From Actinomycetota bacterium (GTDB lineage Bacteria > Actinomycetota > Acidimicrobiia > Acidimicrobiales > Acidimicrobiaceae), in the NCBI GenBank assembly GCA_027320695.1, contig DAHVKW010000008.1:1-32199 (forward strand): a stretch of DNA of 32,199 bases, read 5' to 3'. The notes under the pieces are model-generated. The model was not told the origin of the DNA. It did no database searches and saw only the letters and a program-made list of their open reading frames with translations. Positions within the stretch are counted from its first letter, which is position 1. Every line of letters begins with the position of its first letter. The translations under genes were made by a program, and so were the position numbers. Below are positions 1-5,999 of this stretch, piece after piece.

Positions 1-612
1 CAACCAACATCAGGTATCATCCTGCCCTAATGGTGCAACAGCAACCTCGATCACCCTACGAGCCCTGTTGGTCGCCGCTTGCTTGCCATAAAGCCGCGCA
101 CAGAACGATGTCAGGATTTCGGTCATGTCTTGGACCAGGTCGTCGTCCAGTTCGGTCGGGTCCATCACTATCAGTTCCCTCCCTTGGGCTGCAAGAGAAG
201 CCTCCACGTACTCCACGGCAAAGCGAGCGAAACGATCTCGGTGTTCAACAATGATCCGAGACACCGATGGATCGCGTAACAAGGCTAAGAACTTACGTCG
301 ATGACCATTGAGCGCAGATCCAACCTCGCTAACCACTCGGTCAACGCTTATCTCTTGAGATGTTGCCCATTCGGTGACTCGCGCCACTTGTCGATCTAGA
401 TCGGACTTCTGGTCCACCGAGGAGACTCGTGCATAAACGACGGTCTGTCCTTTTTGACGGACGTCGTCGAGAGCATCCACCAAAATCAGTCCCCCTACCT
501 TGCGAGCGGAAACGGGCAACTTCCCATCACGGAACCAGCGATAGGCAGTGATTCGAGCTATTCCTTGAGATTCGGCCCACTCAGCAAGGTTCATAGTGTC
601 AGTATAGTACAT
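1..612 (-). mobile_element. Partial IS607-like insertion sequence, cut by the window edge
   Basis: The recombinase gene at 10-594 is of the IS607 type. These elements carry a serine recombinase gene followed by a tnpB gene, have no terminal inverted repeats and make no target duplication. Here the recombinase stop (TGA, 12-10) overlaps an ATG read on the minus strand from position 10, so a tnpB partner may start there and run out of the window. The upstream end cannot be fixed because such elements lack inverted repeats; it should lie shortly upstream of the recombinase start, around 600-700. A solitary recombinase without tnpB cannot be excluded. Confidence 0.55.
10..594 (-). CDS. IS607 family serine recombinase (TnpA-like)
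   Basis: This is a DNA-cutting and rejoining enzyme that would mobilise an IS607-type element. The N-terminus is a MerR-like DNA-binding helix-turn-helix (MNLAEWAESQG...TAYRWFRDGKLPV) and the rest is a resolvase catalytic domain. The motif YARVSS holds the nucleophilic serine (the first Ser), and EHRDRFARF is the matching arginine-rich active-site motif. I chose the ATG at 594 because family members begin MNLAEWA; an ATG 18 nt upstream (612) adds six residues. Neither start has a clear Shine-Dalgarno. A TATACT box (606-601) ends 6 nt before the 594 ATG, which fits a leaderless transcript. The length (194 aa) is normal and no frameshift is seen, so the enzyme may be active. Confidence 0.85.
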   Translation of the reverse strand: MNLAEWAESQGIARITAYRWFRDGKLPVSARKVGGLILVDALDDVRQKGQTVVYARVSSVDQKSDLDRQVARVTEWATSQEISVDRVVSEVGSALNGHRRKFLALLRDPSVSRIIVEHRDRFARFAVEYVEASLAAQGRELIVMDPTELDDDLVQDMTEILTSFCARLYGKQAATNRARRVIEVAVAPLGQDDT

Positions 613-834
613 TATTGTGCGTTATAGGTAGTGGATTCGGCAACAGTTGGCAGCCCCTTAATGGCCATGTTAATTATGCTGCCTTTGAACGTCAGTATTT
701 CCTTAAGTCCGCAAGGGCCCTATGATCGATGTTAGCTGGCAGCTTCTTTGGCGAATCCGCCAGCCTCTGCCGTCAGCGTTATCCTTTCTCCCCTGCCGAA
801 TGGGCCGCGGGAGTGATCGACCACAATGGGATTT

Positions 835-865
835 TTGGACAGTTTCATTAGGCGGTCAATGTAAT
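835..865 (+). promoter_or_regulatory. Possible promoter for the MoaD-like gene
   Basis: TTGGAC (835-840) and TGTAAT (860-865) are separated by 19 nt and lie 31 nt before the ATG at 897. The spacing is longer than ideal, so this is a weak prediction. The rest of 613-896 shows no gene. Confidence 0.3.
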
Positions 866-896
866 GTTGTAATTCGATGAGAAGGCTGAGGATCAT

Positions 897-1136
897 ATGG
901 TGACCGTGAAGTTTTTCGCAGGCGCACGCGAGGCAGCTGGCACGTCGAGTATGGAAGTTGAGGCGGATTCGGTTCAGGCGGCTCTTGACGCGGCTATCGC
1001 GGCTAGTGGAGATGACCTGGCTCGGATGATCGCAATCTCGAAGATATGGCTTAACGGCGAGCCTGCTGAACCTGAGGCAGCAGTATCATCCAGCGACGAG
1101 CTAGCTGTGCTACCTCCAGTTTCCGGAGGAATATAA
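897..1136 (+). CDS. MoaD/ThiS family sulfur-carrier protein
   Basis: This small (79 aa) ubiquitin-fold protein is of the kind that carries sulfur as a C-terminal thiocarboxylate for molybdopterin synthase or a related pathway. The start MVTVKFFAGAREAAG and the end LAVLPPVSGG are typical of MoaD. A GAGG lies six to seven nt before the ATG. The oddity is the end: the sequence is SGGI, one isoleucine beyond the Gly-Gly that is normally terminal and adenylated. Either the Ile is removed by a peptidase, or the protein works differently. No moaE, moaA, thiF-like or cysteine synthase gene is adjacent, so the pathway (molybdenum cofactor, or CysO-like) is unknown. Confidence 0.8.
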   Translation: MVTVKFFAGAREAAGTSSMEVEADSVQAALDAAIAASGDDLARMIAISKIWLNGEPAEPEAAVSSSDELAVLPPVSGGI

Positions 1137-1164
1137 AGGAGAGGCCTTCGGGCCTCTCCTTTAT
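1133..1164. terminator. Bidirectional hairpin terminator between the MoaD-like gene and sodN
   Basis: A perfect 14-bp inverted repeat (1133-1146 and 1151-1164) is closed by a TTCG tetraloop. Its stem begins inside the last codons of the MoaD-like gene, so the TAA stop is part of the stem. The ends are A-rich and T-rich on either strand, so it can stop transcription from both convergent genes, although no long T tract follows. Confidence 0.85.
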
Positions 1165-1184
1165 GGCATTCAGCGAGAACAAAC

Positions 1185-1601
1185 CTATTTTTTCGTTTCC
1201 CAGAAGATCTTGTCAATCTCGGCAATTTGGGTCAGGAGATCTTGCGCCACCGCGGTGTCATTGGTTTTCTTGCTCTCGCCAGCAGCCTTGGTTGCTTTCC
1301 AGAAGAGAGTGTGGAGTTGTGGGTACTTTTCAAGGTGCTCCGGCTTGAAGTAGTCGGTCCACAGTACCCATAAATGATGCTTGACGAGCTCTGCGCGCTG
1401 TTCTTTGATTGTCACGGCGCGTGACTTGAAAACCGAGTCGTCGGATCCATTGAATTTCTCCATGCAAGCCTTGACTGAGTCTGCTTCGATGCGAGCCTGG
1501 GCGGGATCGTAAACTCCGCAGGGGAGATCACAGTGGGCAGAAACTGATACTGGCGTAGCGATTCCTTCTAGTGACTTGATGACCCTGGCGAGTAGCTTCA
1601 T
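1185..1601 (-). CDS. sodN: Nickel superoxide dismutase precursor
   Basis: It converts superoxide to hydrogen peroxide and oxygen. The nickel hook HCDLPCGVYDP is present at residues 23-33; in the mature enzyme the N-terminal amine and imidazole of His1, Cys2 and Cys6 bind nickel. Residues 1-22 are a propeptide that must be removed to free His1, leaving a mature chain of 116 residues, close to the Streptomyces enzyme (about 117). The propeptide is longer than the 14 residues of Streptomyces. The start has a strong Shine-Dalgarno (AAAAAGGAGA) about seven nt upstream. The gene is divergent from a serine peptidase gene likely to do the cleavage. It ends just before the shared hairpin terminator. 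Confidence 0.97.
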   Translation of the reverse strand: MKLLARVIKSLEGIATPVSVSAHCDLPCGVYDPAQARIEADSVKACMEKFNGSDDSVFKSRAVTIKEQRAELVKHHLWVLWTDYFKPEHLEKYPQLHTLFWKATKAAGESKKTNDTAVAQDLLTQIAEIDKIFWETKK

Positions 1602-1696
1602 GGTTGCTCTCCTTTTTCCCTATAGTTTGCAATTGCCTATTTATGAGAACAGATACAGACATTAGTCTGAAATGCAGAAAAATCCAGAGGATTTTC
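1602..1696. promoter_or_regulatory. Divergent control region between sodN and its peptidase gene
   Basis: Ninety-five bases separate the two divergent starts and must hold both promoters. Two palindromes stand out: GCAATTGC (1629-1636) and CAGAC-ATTA-GTCTG (1656-1669). Nickel-responsive control by a Nur-type repressor would be expected from known sodN genes, but I do not see a convincing canonical Nur box. No promoter boxes are clear enough to assign. Confidence 0.4.
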
Positions 1697-2056
1697 GTGT
1701 CGTCCCTTTTGTGCTTTCAGATTAGGAATTATACTCCCTTGTTTTTTTTAGCTGTTGTCACTGGCGTTTCTATGTCGCCGTCGTTGAACCCAGGCGATCG
1801 ATTGGTGGTGCGCCGGATCAAGCACCCGGGCGTCGAATTGATGGGCCGGATTGTCGTTGCCCGGGATCCCCGCGAGAATGGGAATCTTGTGATCAAGCGA
1901 TTTGCCGGTTTGGATGGCGATTCATTTATACTGCTTGGCGACAATCCTGAAGCGTCAACTGATTCCCGTTTTCTCGGGAGCTTTGCTAGCGATTCACTTA
2001 TGGGAAGGGTCGTATATCGGTATTTTCCCCTCAATGCAGCGGGCCGCATTCGATAG
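1697..2056 (+). CDS. sodX: S26-type serine peptidase, probable Ni-SOD maturation protease
   Basis: This signal-peptidase-like enzyme probably trims the SodN propeptide so that His1 can bind nickel. Numbered from the GTG at 1697 (119 aa), the catalytic serine is Ser25 in GVSMSPSL and the general-base lysine is Lys67 in VIKRF. The box GDNPEASTDSR is the usual third signal-peptidase motif. The reading frame is open further upstream, to a TTG at 1604 and an ATG at 1643. The GTG at 1697 is favoured because AGAGG lies six nt before it and the catalytic domain starts soon after. Only a short hydrophobic stretch (about residues 13-21) precedes the serine, so membrane attachment is doubtful. The role is inferred from the family and the sodN neighbour. 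Confidence 0.85.
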   Translation: MSSLLCFQIRNYTPLFFLAVVTGVSMSPSLNPGDRLVVRRIKHPGVELMGRIVVARDPRENGNLVIKRFAGLDGDSFILLGDNPEASTDSRFLGSFASDSLMGRVVYRYFPLNAAGRIR

Positions 2057-2594
2057 CACCTCCGGCGCGAATCGCGCGCTGCACAGATAAATTGGCCTGT
2101 TCCACGTTCTTTAACTGAGTTGCCAAGATATGAAGCTGGCTGCTCAAGGATTCACAGCCAGCTGCAGACCGCGGCACAATATAGCGAGCTATATCGATGT
2201 GTTTTCCTGGGTTGCTAATGGGCTTGTGAGGCCGATCAATATTTCGTTTTCGGCAGCGATCAGCTAGGGAATGCAACAAAGGCTCCGATGCCTTTGAAAT
2301 TGGAGTCATCCCAGTCGCTGGTGCCGGAGCAGCTTGCGAGGTGTATCCTTAGGCTGGCAGTTGCGTGGGAAGTTATGATTGCCTCCTAATGGGACTCGGT
2401 CCGGACTAACATGGTGGAGGTACTTAGTTCAAAAATTACGTCTGGCTAGGGGAAGATTTTCGTCTAAGTATCGGATTCGCCTCCGATGTCAGCATGATAT
2501 GCAAGATCGGGGAATACGGGCTTACAGTACGAAGTTAATAGGAGCGGGATCAAAAAGCCATTCCGCCAACGACTCTCGGATGAAAGCGATCTAG
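2057..2594. other. Intergenic stretch, no confident gene
   Basis: This stretch of about 540 bases lies between the peptidase and the glycosyltransferase. It contains GCGCGA-A-TCGCGC just after the peptidase stop, a 9-bp hairpin at 2134-2163 and an operator-like ATATAGC-GA-GCTATAT (2179-2194). A 92-codon frame on the minus strand (2309-2031) and a 71-codon frame on the plus strand ending directly against the next ATG (2379-2594) exist. Neither has a Shine-Dalgarno nor a recognisable product, and I treat both as chance. The promoter of the glycosyltransferase must lie here, but I could not pick it out. Confidence 0.5.
2134..2163. repeat. Inverted repeat (9-bp stem, 12-nt loop)
   Basis: AGCTGGCTG (2134-2142) and CAGCCAGCT (2155-2163) are perfect inverted copies. 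No T tract follows on either strand, so it is not a standard terminator. It lies about 80 nt downstream of the sodX stop and could stabilise or end that transcript. Confidence 0.5.
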
Positions 2595-3839
2595 ATGCAG
2601 CGATTAGCGATTATCTCATACCACACCTCGCCATTGGTTCAGCCTGGAACCGGTGAAGGCGGCGGGATGAATGTCTATGTTAAACAGCTTGCTAGTGCTT
2701 TGGCCCGGCTGGGTATTTCCTGCGATGTCTACACGAGGGCCTATTCTCCAACTTTGCCAGCTTGTGTAACAGTTGAGCCCGGCTTCGTTCTGCATCACCT
2801 ACCTGCGGGTCCTCTGAGCGAATTGACTAAACCGGATCTCCTAGAACACGTGAGTGAGTTCACAGAAAACGTTCTTGAAAGAATCCGCATGAACCCCGGA
2901 CAGTTGCCCGATGCGATTCACGCCAATTATTGGCTCTCGGGAATTGTTGGCCATGCGCTCAAGCACGCGCTTGAAGTTCCTCTTATCACCACATTTCATA
3001 CACTTGAAAAGGTCAAGGCGAAGGACAGGGCAGTTCCAGACGACGAAATTTCGGAGAACCTCAGAATGGAGGAGGAGTCCAGGATCATCTACTGTTCCGA
3101 CCAGGTGCTAGCCTCTTGCGAGGTCGAAGCGGATGAGATATCTACTCTTTACGATCTCGATCGATCAAGAATTTCAATTGTTCCTCTGGGTGTTGACCAC
3201 GCCTTTTTCAGCCCCGGTAACCGTGACATGGCCAGGAGGGCAATTGGATTGCCTACCCGCGGGAAGATGGTGCTTTTCGTTGGTCGGATCCAGCCTCTCA
3301 AAGGTGCTGATATAGCCGTTCGGTCGTTTGCCAGAATTGCCTCACGGGTTCCGGATGCCTTTCTGGCGATGGTCGGAGGACCGTCGGGTCCTTTTGGGAA
3401 CGATGAGATTCTGAAGATCAAGAGCATTGTCGCGAAAGAACGCCTCAACAAGAAGGTCTATTTTTTTGATCCGCAGCCTCACGAAGTGCTTTCGAGTTTT
3501 TACAGGGCTGCCAATGTCTGCCTGGTCCCATCGCGCACAGAATCTTTTGGGCTGGTGGCCTTAGAGGCGGCAGCGTGCGGCGTTCCTGTAGTTGCTTCGA
3601 ATGTAGGGGGATTGAAAACCCTTGTCGTGCATGGATCCAGCGGATATTTGGTTACAGACCGTACTGCGGGTGAATTCGCAAGGTACCTCGTGAAAGTTCT
3701 GGAGGATCCATCGCTGGCCAGACCGCTCCAGGTTGCTGCAAGCTCATTGTCCACCAGCTACCGCTGGCGCGATTCGGCGCTTCGCCTCCAGCAAGTTCTC
3801 GTGGGACTGACGGCAAAAGAGCTTCTCGAGTGCGGTTGA
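2595..3839 (+). CDS. mshA: GT4 family glycosyltransferase, MshA-like (D-inositol-3-phosphate glycosyltransferase)
   Basis: The likely reaction joins N-acetylglucosamine from UDP-GlcNAc to inositol 3-phosphate, the first step of mycothiol synthesis in the cytoplasm. The N-terminal Rossmann domain has the MshA-type glycine loop PGTGEGGGMNVYV (17-29), HANYWLSG (109-116) and TTFHTLEKVK (132-141). The C-terminal domain has VGRIQPLKG (229-237, with Arg231 and Lys236 for the nucleotide sugar) and the EX7E pair Glu316/Glu324 in ESFGLVALE. The length (414 aa) is normal. The ATG at 2595 directly follows a TAG and has only a weak upstream purine stretch. No other mycothiol gene is nearby; in mycobacteria mshA also lies close to proC. 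A related sugar transferase is the main alternative. Confidence 0.85.
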   Translation: MQRLAIISYHTSPLVQPGTGEGGGMNVYVKQLASALARLGISCDVYTRAYSPTLPACVTVEPGFVLHHLPAGPLSELTKPDLLEHVSEFTENVLERIRMNPGQLPDAIHANYWLSGIVGHALKHALEVPLITTFHTLEKVKAKDRAVPDDEISENLRMEEESRIIYCSDQVLASCEVEADEISTLYDLDRSRISIVPLGVDHAFFSPGNRDMARRAIGLPTRGKMVLFVGRIQPLKGADIAVRSFARIASRVPDAFLAMVGGPSGPFGNDEILKIKSIVAKERLNKKVYFFDPQPHEVLSSFYRAANVCLVPSRTESFGLVALEAAACGVPVVASNVGGLKTLVVHGSSGYLVTDRTAGEFARYLVKVLEDPSLARPLQVAASSLSTSYRWRDSALRLQQVLVGLTAKELLECG

Positions 3840-4046
3840 GAAAATTCAAGTCCTATCGCCGGCCCCTTGTTTGCTCGACTAGTTAAATAAATGCCGCGTA
3901 GCTGTTGGTGTCCGGGATACACGTCAACTGGCCGAGTTGGACCTACAAATGTCAACTCCTACCCCCAAAGCGGTGGAAGGCGACGACCGTTCTCGAGCAG
4001 TATGTCAGAAATAAAGGGAAGAATTTTCAATTTCTCAAATTTCCAC

Positions 4047-4076
4047 TTGACTCATCGGTTTTGTCTGGCGTAACTT
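4047..4076 (+). promoter_or_regulatory. Candidate promoter for proC
   Basis: TTGACT (4047-4052) and TAACTT (4071-4076) are 18 nt apart, preceded by an AT-rich stretch that could act as an UP element. Transcription would start just before the inverted repeat at 4086. A second option is TACTAT (4205-4210), seven nt before the GTG start, which would give a near-leaderless message. Confidence 0.4.
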
Positions 4077-4085
4077 TGCTGTGTT

Positions 4086-4148
4086 GGTTCTGGCGATGTT
4101 CTAGAACATTCGGGTCGGGGAAGCAGAAGATTCTAGAACGCCAGAGCC
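4086..4148. repeat. Long inverted repeat with twin TTCTAGAA cores in the proC leader
   Basis: The left arm is GGTTCTGGCG + ATG + TTCTAGAA (4086-4106) and the right arm is TTCTAGAA + CGCCAGAGCC (4131-4148). The arms pair over 18 positions, with one G-U wobble in RNA and a 3-nt bulge, around a 24-nt loop. Each arm also contains its own TTCTAGAA palindrome, so it could work as two protein-binding sites or as one RNA hairpin. Confidence 0.7.
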
Positions 4149-4217
4149 AATATCCAATTACCGGGCCCAATTTAGTCAAAGACGCTCGAGAGACAATATC
4201 AGGGTACTATTTATGAC

Positions 4218-5021
4218 GTGCTCGAACTCATGATAATTGGCGGCGGAAAAATGGGTCAGGCCTTGGCGCGGGGGATTCTTTCGGCGAACGCGGTCAGGCC
4301 CGAGTCCCTTGGCATAGTAGAGGTCTTTGAACCGCTGAGATTACAACTTGCAAAGGATTTCACTGGGAGCCAGATTTTGGCGTCGCCGCAAGCTTCACAG
4401 TCAACAATTATCGCAGTGAAGCCGGATAGCGTTGAAAAATTGGCAGGCTCAATGGAAAGCGACCACAAGCGCAGGGTCCTCTCAATCGCTGTCGGCGTGT
4501 CCACGGCAGCCCTTGAAGTGTGGCTCGGCGGAAGACCGCCCGTGATTCGCGCGATGCCGAACACTCCCGTGATGCTCGGGCTGGGAATGACAGCCTTGTG
4601 CAGTGGGCGATATGTAAGCGCCGAAGATATCCAATGGGCAAAGACGCTCATGGCGGCCGTTGGAAAAGTCGTCGTAGTCAAAGAGGCGCAGATTGACGCT
4701 ATAACCGCGGTTTCCGGTTCCGGGCCGGCGTATATCTTTCTGGTGGCCGAAGCGATGATAGAGTCCGCTGTCAGCGAAGGGCTTGGCTGGGATCTTGCCA
4801 GGGAGCTGGTGACTCAGACTATATACGGCGCGGGAGCAATGCTCGCAGAGGGCTCGCAGTCAGCAACGGTATTGCGACAAAATGTCACCTCTCCCGGCGG
4901 CACTACTGCCGCAGGAGTCGGTGCGCTTGAAGAGGCGGCTCTGAGGGCGGCATTTGCACGCGCGATCGCAGAGGCAAAGGAACGCTCAGCCGACATCACA
5001 GCGGAACTTTTCAAACACTAG
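4218..5021 (+). CDS. proC: Pyrroline-5-carboxylate reductase
   Basis: It reduces 1-pyrroline-5-carboxylate to L-proline with NAD(P)H, the last step of proline synthesis. The nucleotide loop IIGGGKMGQA (6-15) starts the Rossmann domain. Further family motifs are IIAVKPDSV (64-72), RAMPNTPVMLG (111-121) and, in the C-terminal dimer and substrate domain, SGSGPAYIF (166-174) and TSPGGTTAAGV (225-235). The length (267 aa) is normal. GTG at 4218 is taken as the start; an in-frame ATG at 4230 would leave too little before the glycine loop. The ribosome site is poor (AGGG 13 nt upstream). The proC-hem neighbourhood is common in actinobacteria. Confidence 0.95.
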   Translation: MLELMIIGGGKMGQALARGILSANAVRPESLGIVEVFEPLRLQLAKDFTGSQILASPQASQSTIIAVKPDSVEKLAGSMESDHKRRVLSIAVGVSTAALEVWLGGRPPVIRAMPNTPVMLGLGMTALCSGRYVSAEDIQWAKTLMAAVGKVVVVKEAQIDAITAVSGSGPAYIFLVAEAMIESAVSEGLGWDLARELVTQTIYGAGAMLAEGSQSATVLRQNVTSPGGTTAAGVGALEEAALRAAFARAIAEAKERSADITAELFKH

Positions 5022-5360
5022 AAGATGATTCCGCCGGCTTGAGACGGCAGTGCAAGATACTTTTTGCCCTTCGTCGGCAAGCTGCCTCGGAAAGTGAGTT
5101 GGTCAGATGTTCGGCGCCGACGCGCATCCACGGGGTGACACTTGACCTTACGTGCAACGATTTCCCATCCTGGTCTAGCGTGATTTTAGATTCCTGCTTT
5201 GTCGGGCTAGCGGTGTGGCGCACCTACGAGAAAGCTGCCGCGTAATTTTGGGGCACTGCGACACCTGCACACTGCGCAATGCGCCTTTATCGCCGTTCTG
5301 GATGCTAAATATTACGGCCGTAAGATTATTAGGATGGGATGAACATTCAAATTCAGACAG
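5022..5360. other. Intergenic stretch between proC and the haem operon; doubtful small ORFs
   Basis: Most of these 339 bases have no recognisable gene. A 70-codon frame on the minus strand (GTG at 5223, stop at 5011) overlaps the end of proC tail to tail. Its third-position GC (roughly 57 per cent by hand count) is not far from that of real genes here, but I do not recognise the product and see no ribosome site. A 68-codon plus-strand frame (5039-5245) covers the same bases. The 3' part (about 5280-5360) should hold the haem operon promoter and contains a perfect palindrome. Confidence 0.4.
5312..5323. promoter_or_regulatory. Perfect 12-bp palindrome upstream of the tetrapyrrole operon
   Basis: TTACGGCCGTAA lies 38 nt before the first start codon of the operon and overlaps a possible -10 (TAAGAT, 5321-5326). 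The position suits a repressor operator. I cannot match it to a known regulator. Confidence 0.4.
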
Positions 5361-5999
5361 GTGGAAATGGACGGCGGAGATTATCTTGTTTCTTTGAATT
5401 TAGCGGGTCTCAAGGTGCTGGTAGTTGGGGCCGGCACGGTGGCCGCTAGGAAGATCGGAGGACTGCCTGCTTCAATTCTAGGCGTGACCGTTGTTGCGCC
5501 TGAAATAAGCAAAGAAATCGTGGAACTGCTGGCCCGGGCCAATTGGGAAGTCGACATCGCGCAACGAGAGTTCGAACCTTCGGATCTCTCAGGGTGCGAC
5601 CTTGTATTTGCAGCTACGTCAGATTCGGGGGTAAACGGCGAAATTGCAATGCTTGCCCGGGAACGGGGCATCCTTGTCAATGATGTATCGGATTCCCTAC
5701 AAAGCAGCTTTAGCAACGTGGCTCTGGTGAATAAAGGGGGAATCTGCATTGGAGTATCCTCTAATCCCAAGGTTCCCGGATTTTCCAAGGCGGTCAGTAA
5801 ACTTATAGAAGAAACGTTGCCGGAAGACCTTGATAGGTTGTTGGTCCTAGTAGCGGCGGTAAGGTCAAAGGCTTTAGATTCTGGTCATTCCGCAGACGGT
5901 TTAGATTGGGTAAAAGTATTACATTCCAGAGTTTTCGAATATATTCGCATGGGTGATTTTCCCCAGGCTGAAGAAAGTTTGGCCGAATGCCACTTGTAG
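5361..5999 (+). CDS. Precorrin-2 dehydrogenase / sirohydrochlorin ferrochelatase-like protein
   Basis: It oxidises precorrin-2 to sirohydrochlorin with NAD+, and may also insert iron to make sirohaem, as Met8p and the CysG N-terminal half do. The Rossmann motif VLVVGAGTVAARKI (19-32) and the box ILVNDVSD (104-111), with the region of the catalytic aspartate, fit the family. The segment GVSSNPKVPGFSKAV matches the substrate-side SP(x)LA region loosely. The length (212 aa) fits the single-function bacterial form. GTG at 5361 and ATG at 5367 are both possible starts. The gene overlaps hemA by 13 nt, so it opens a translationally coupled operon with the CobA activity that makes its substrate. SirC or CysG-B would be alternative names. 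Confidence 0.85.
   Translation: MEMDGGDYLVSLNLAGLKVLVVGAGTVAARKIGGLPASILGVTVVAPEISKEIVELLARANWEVDIAQREFEPSDLSGCDLVFAATSDSGVNGEIAMLARERGILVNDVSDSLQSSFSNVALVNKGGICIGVSSNPKVPGFSKAVSKLIEETLPEDLDRLLVLVAAVRSKALDSGHSADGLDWVKVLHSRVFEYIRMGDFPQAEESLAECHL

Larger units (their letters stand above)
3840..4217. other. Intergenic stretch with proC promoter region and a long inverted repeat
   Basis: This 378-base gap has an AT-rich section (about 4018-4046), a promoter candidate (4047-4076) and a long inverted repeat (4086-4148). A 103-codon open frame (3905-4216) covers much of it, but it lacks a ribosome site and a recognisable product, and the inverted repeat sits inside it; I do not call it. Confidence 0.5.

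Noticed and set aside
1629-1636. GCAATTGC as a Nur box for sodN
   Set aside because: Known Nur sites need two TTGCAA-like halves with a spacer; only one short palindrome is present.
2031-2309. 92-codon minus-strand frame after sodX
   Set aside because: Overlaps the sodX end, no ribosome site, no family resemblance; palindromes inside suggest non-coding DNA.
2379-2594. 71-codon plus-strand frame ending against the mshA ATG
   Set aside because: Starts with TTG without ribosome site and has a random-looking Arg/Ser-rich product; the TAG-ATG junction is probably chance.
3905-4216. 103-codon plus-strand frame before proC
   Set aside because: No ribosome site, no recognisable product, and it runs through the promoter candidate and inverted repeat of proC.
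5011-5223. 70-codon minus-strand frame overlapping the end of proC
   Set aside because: Codon use is not unlike real genes, but there is no recognisable domain or ribosome site and a plus-strand frame covers the same bases; left as doubtful.
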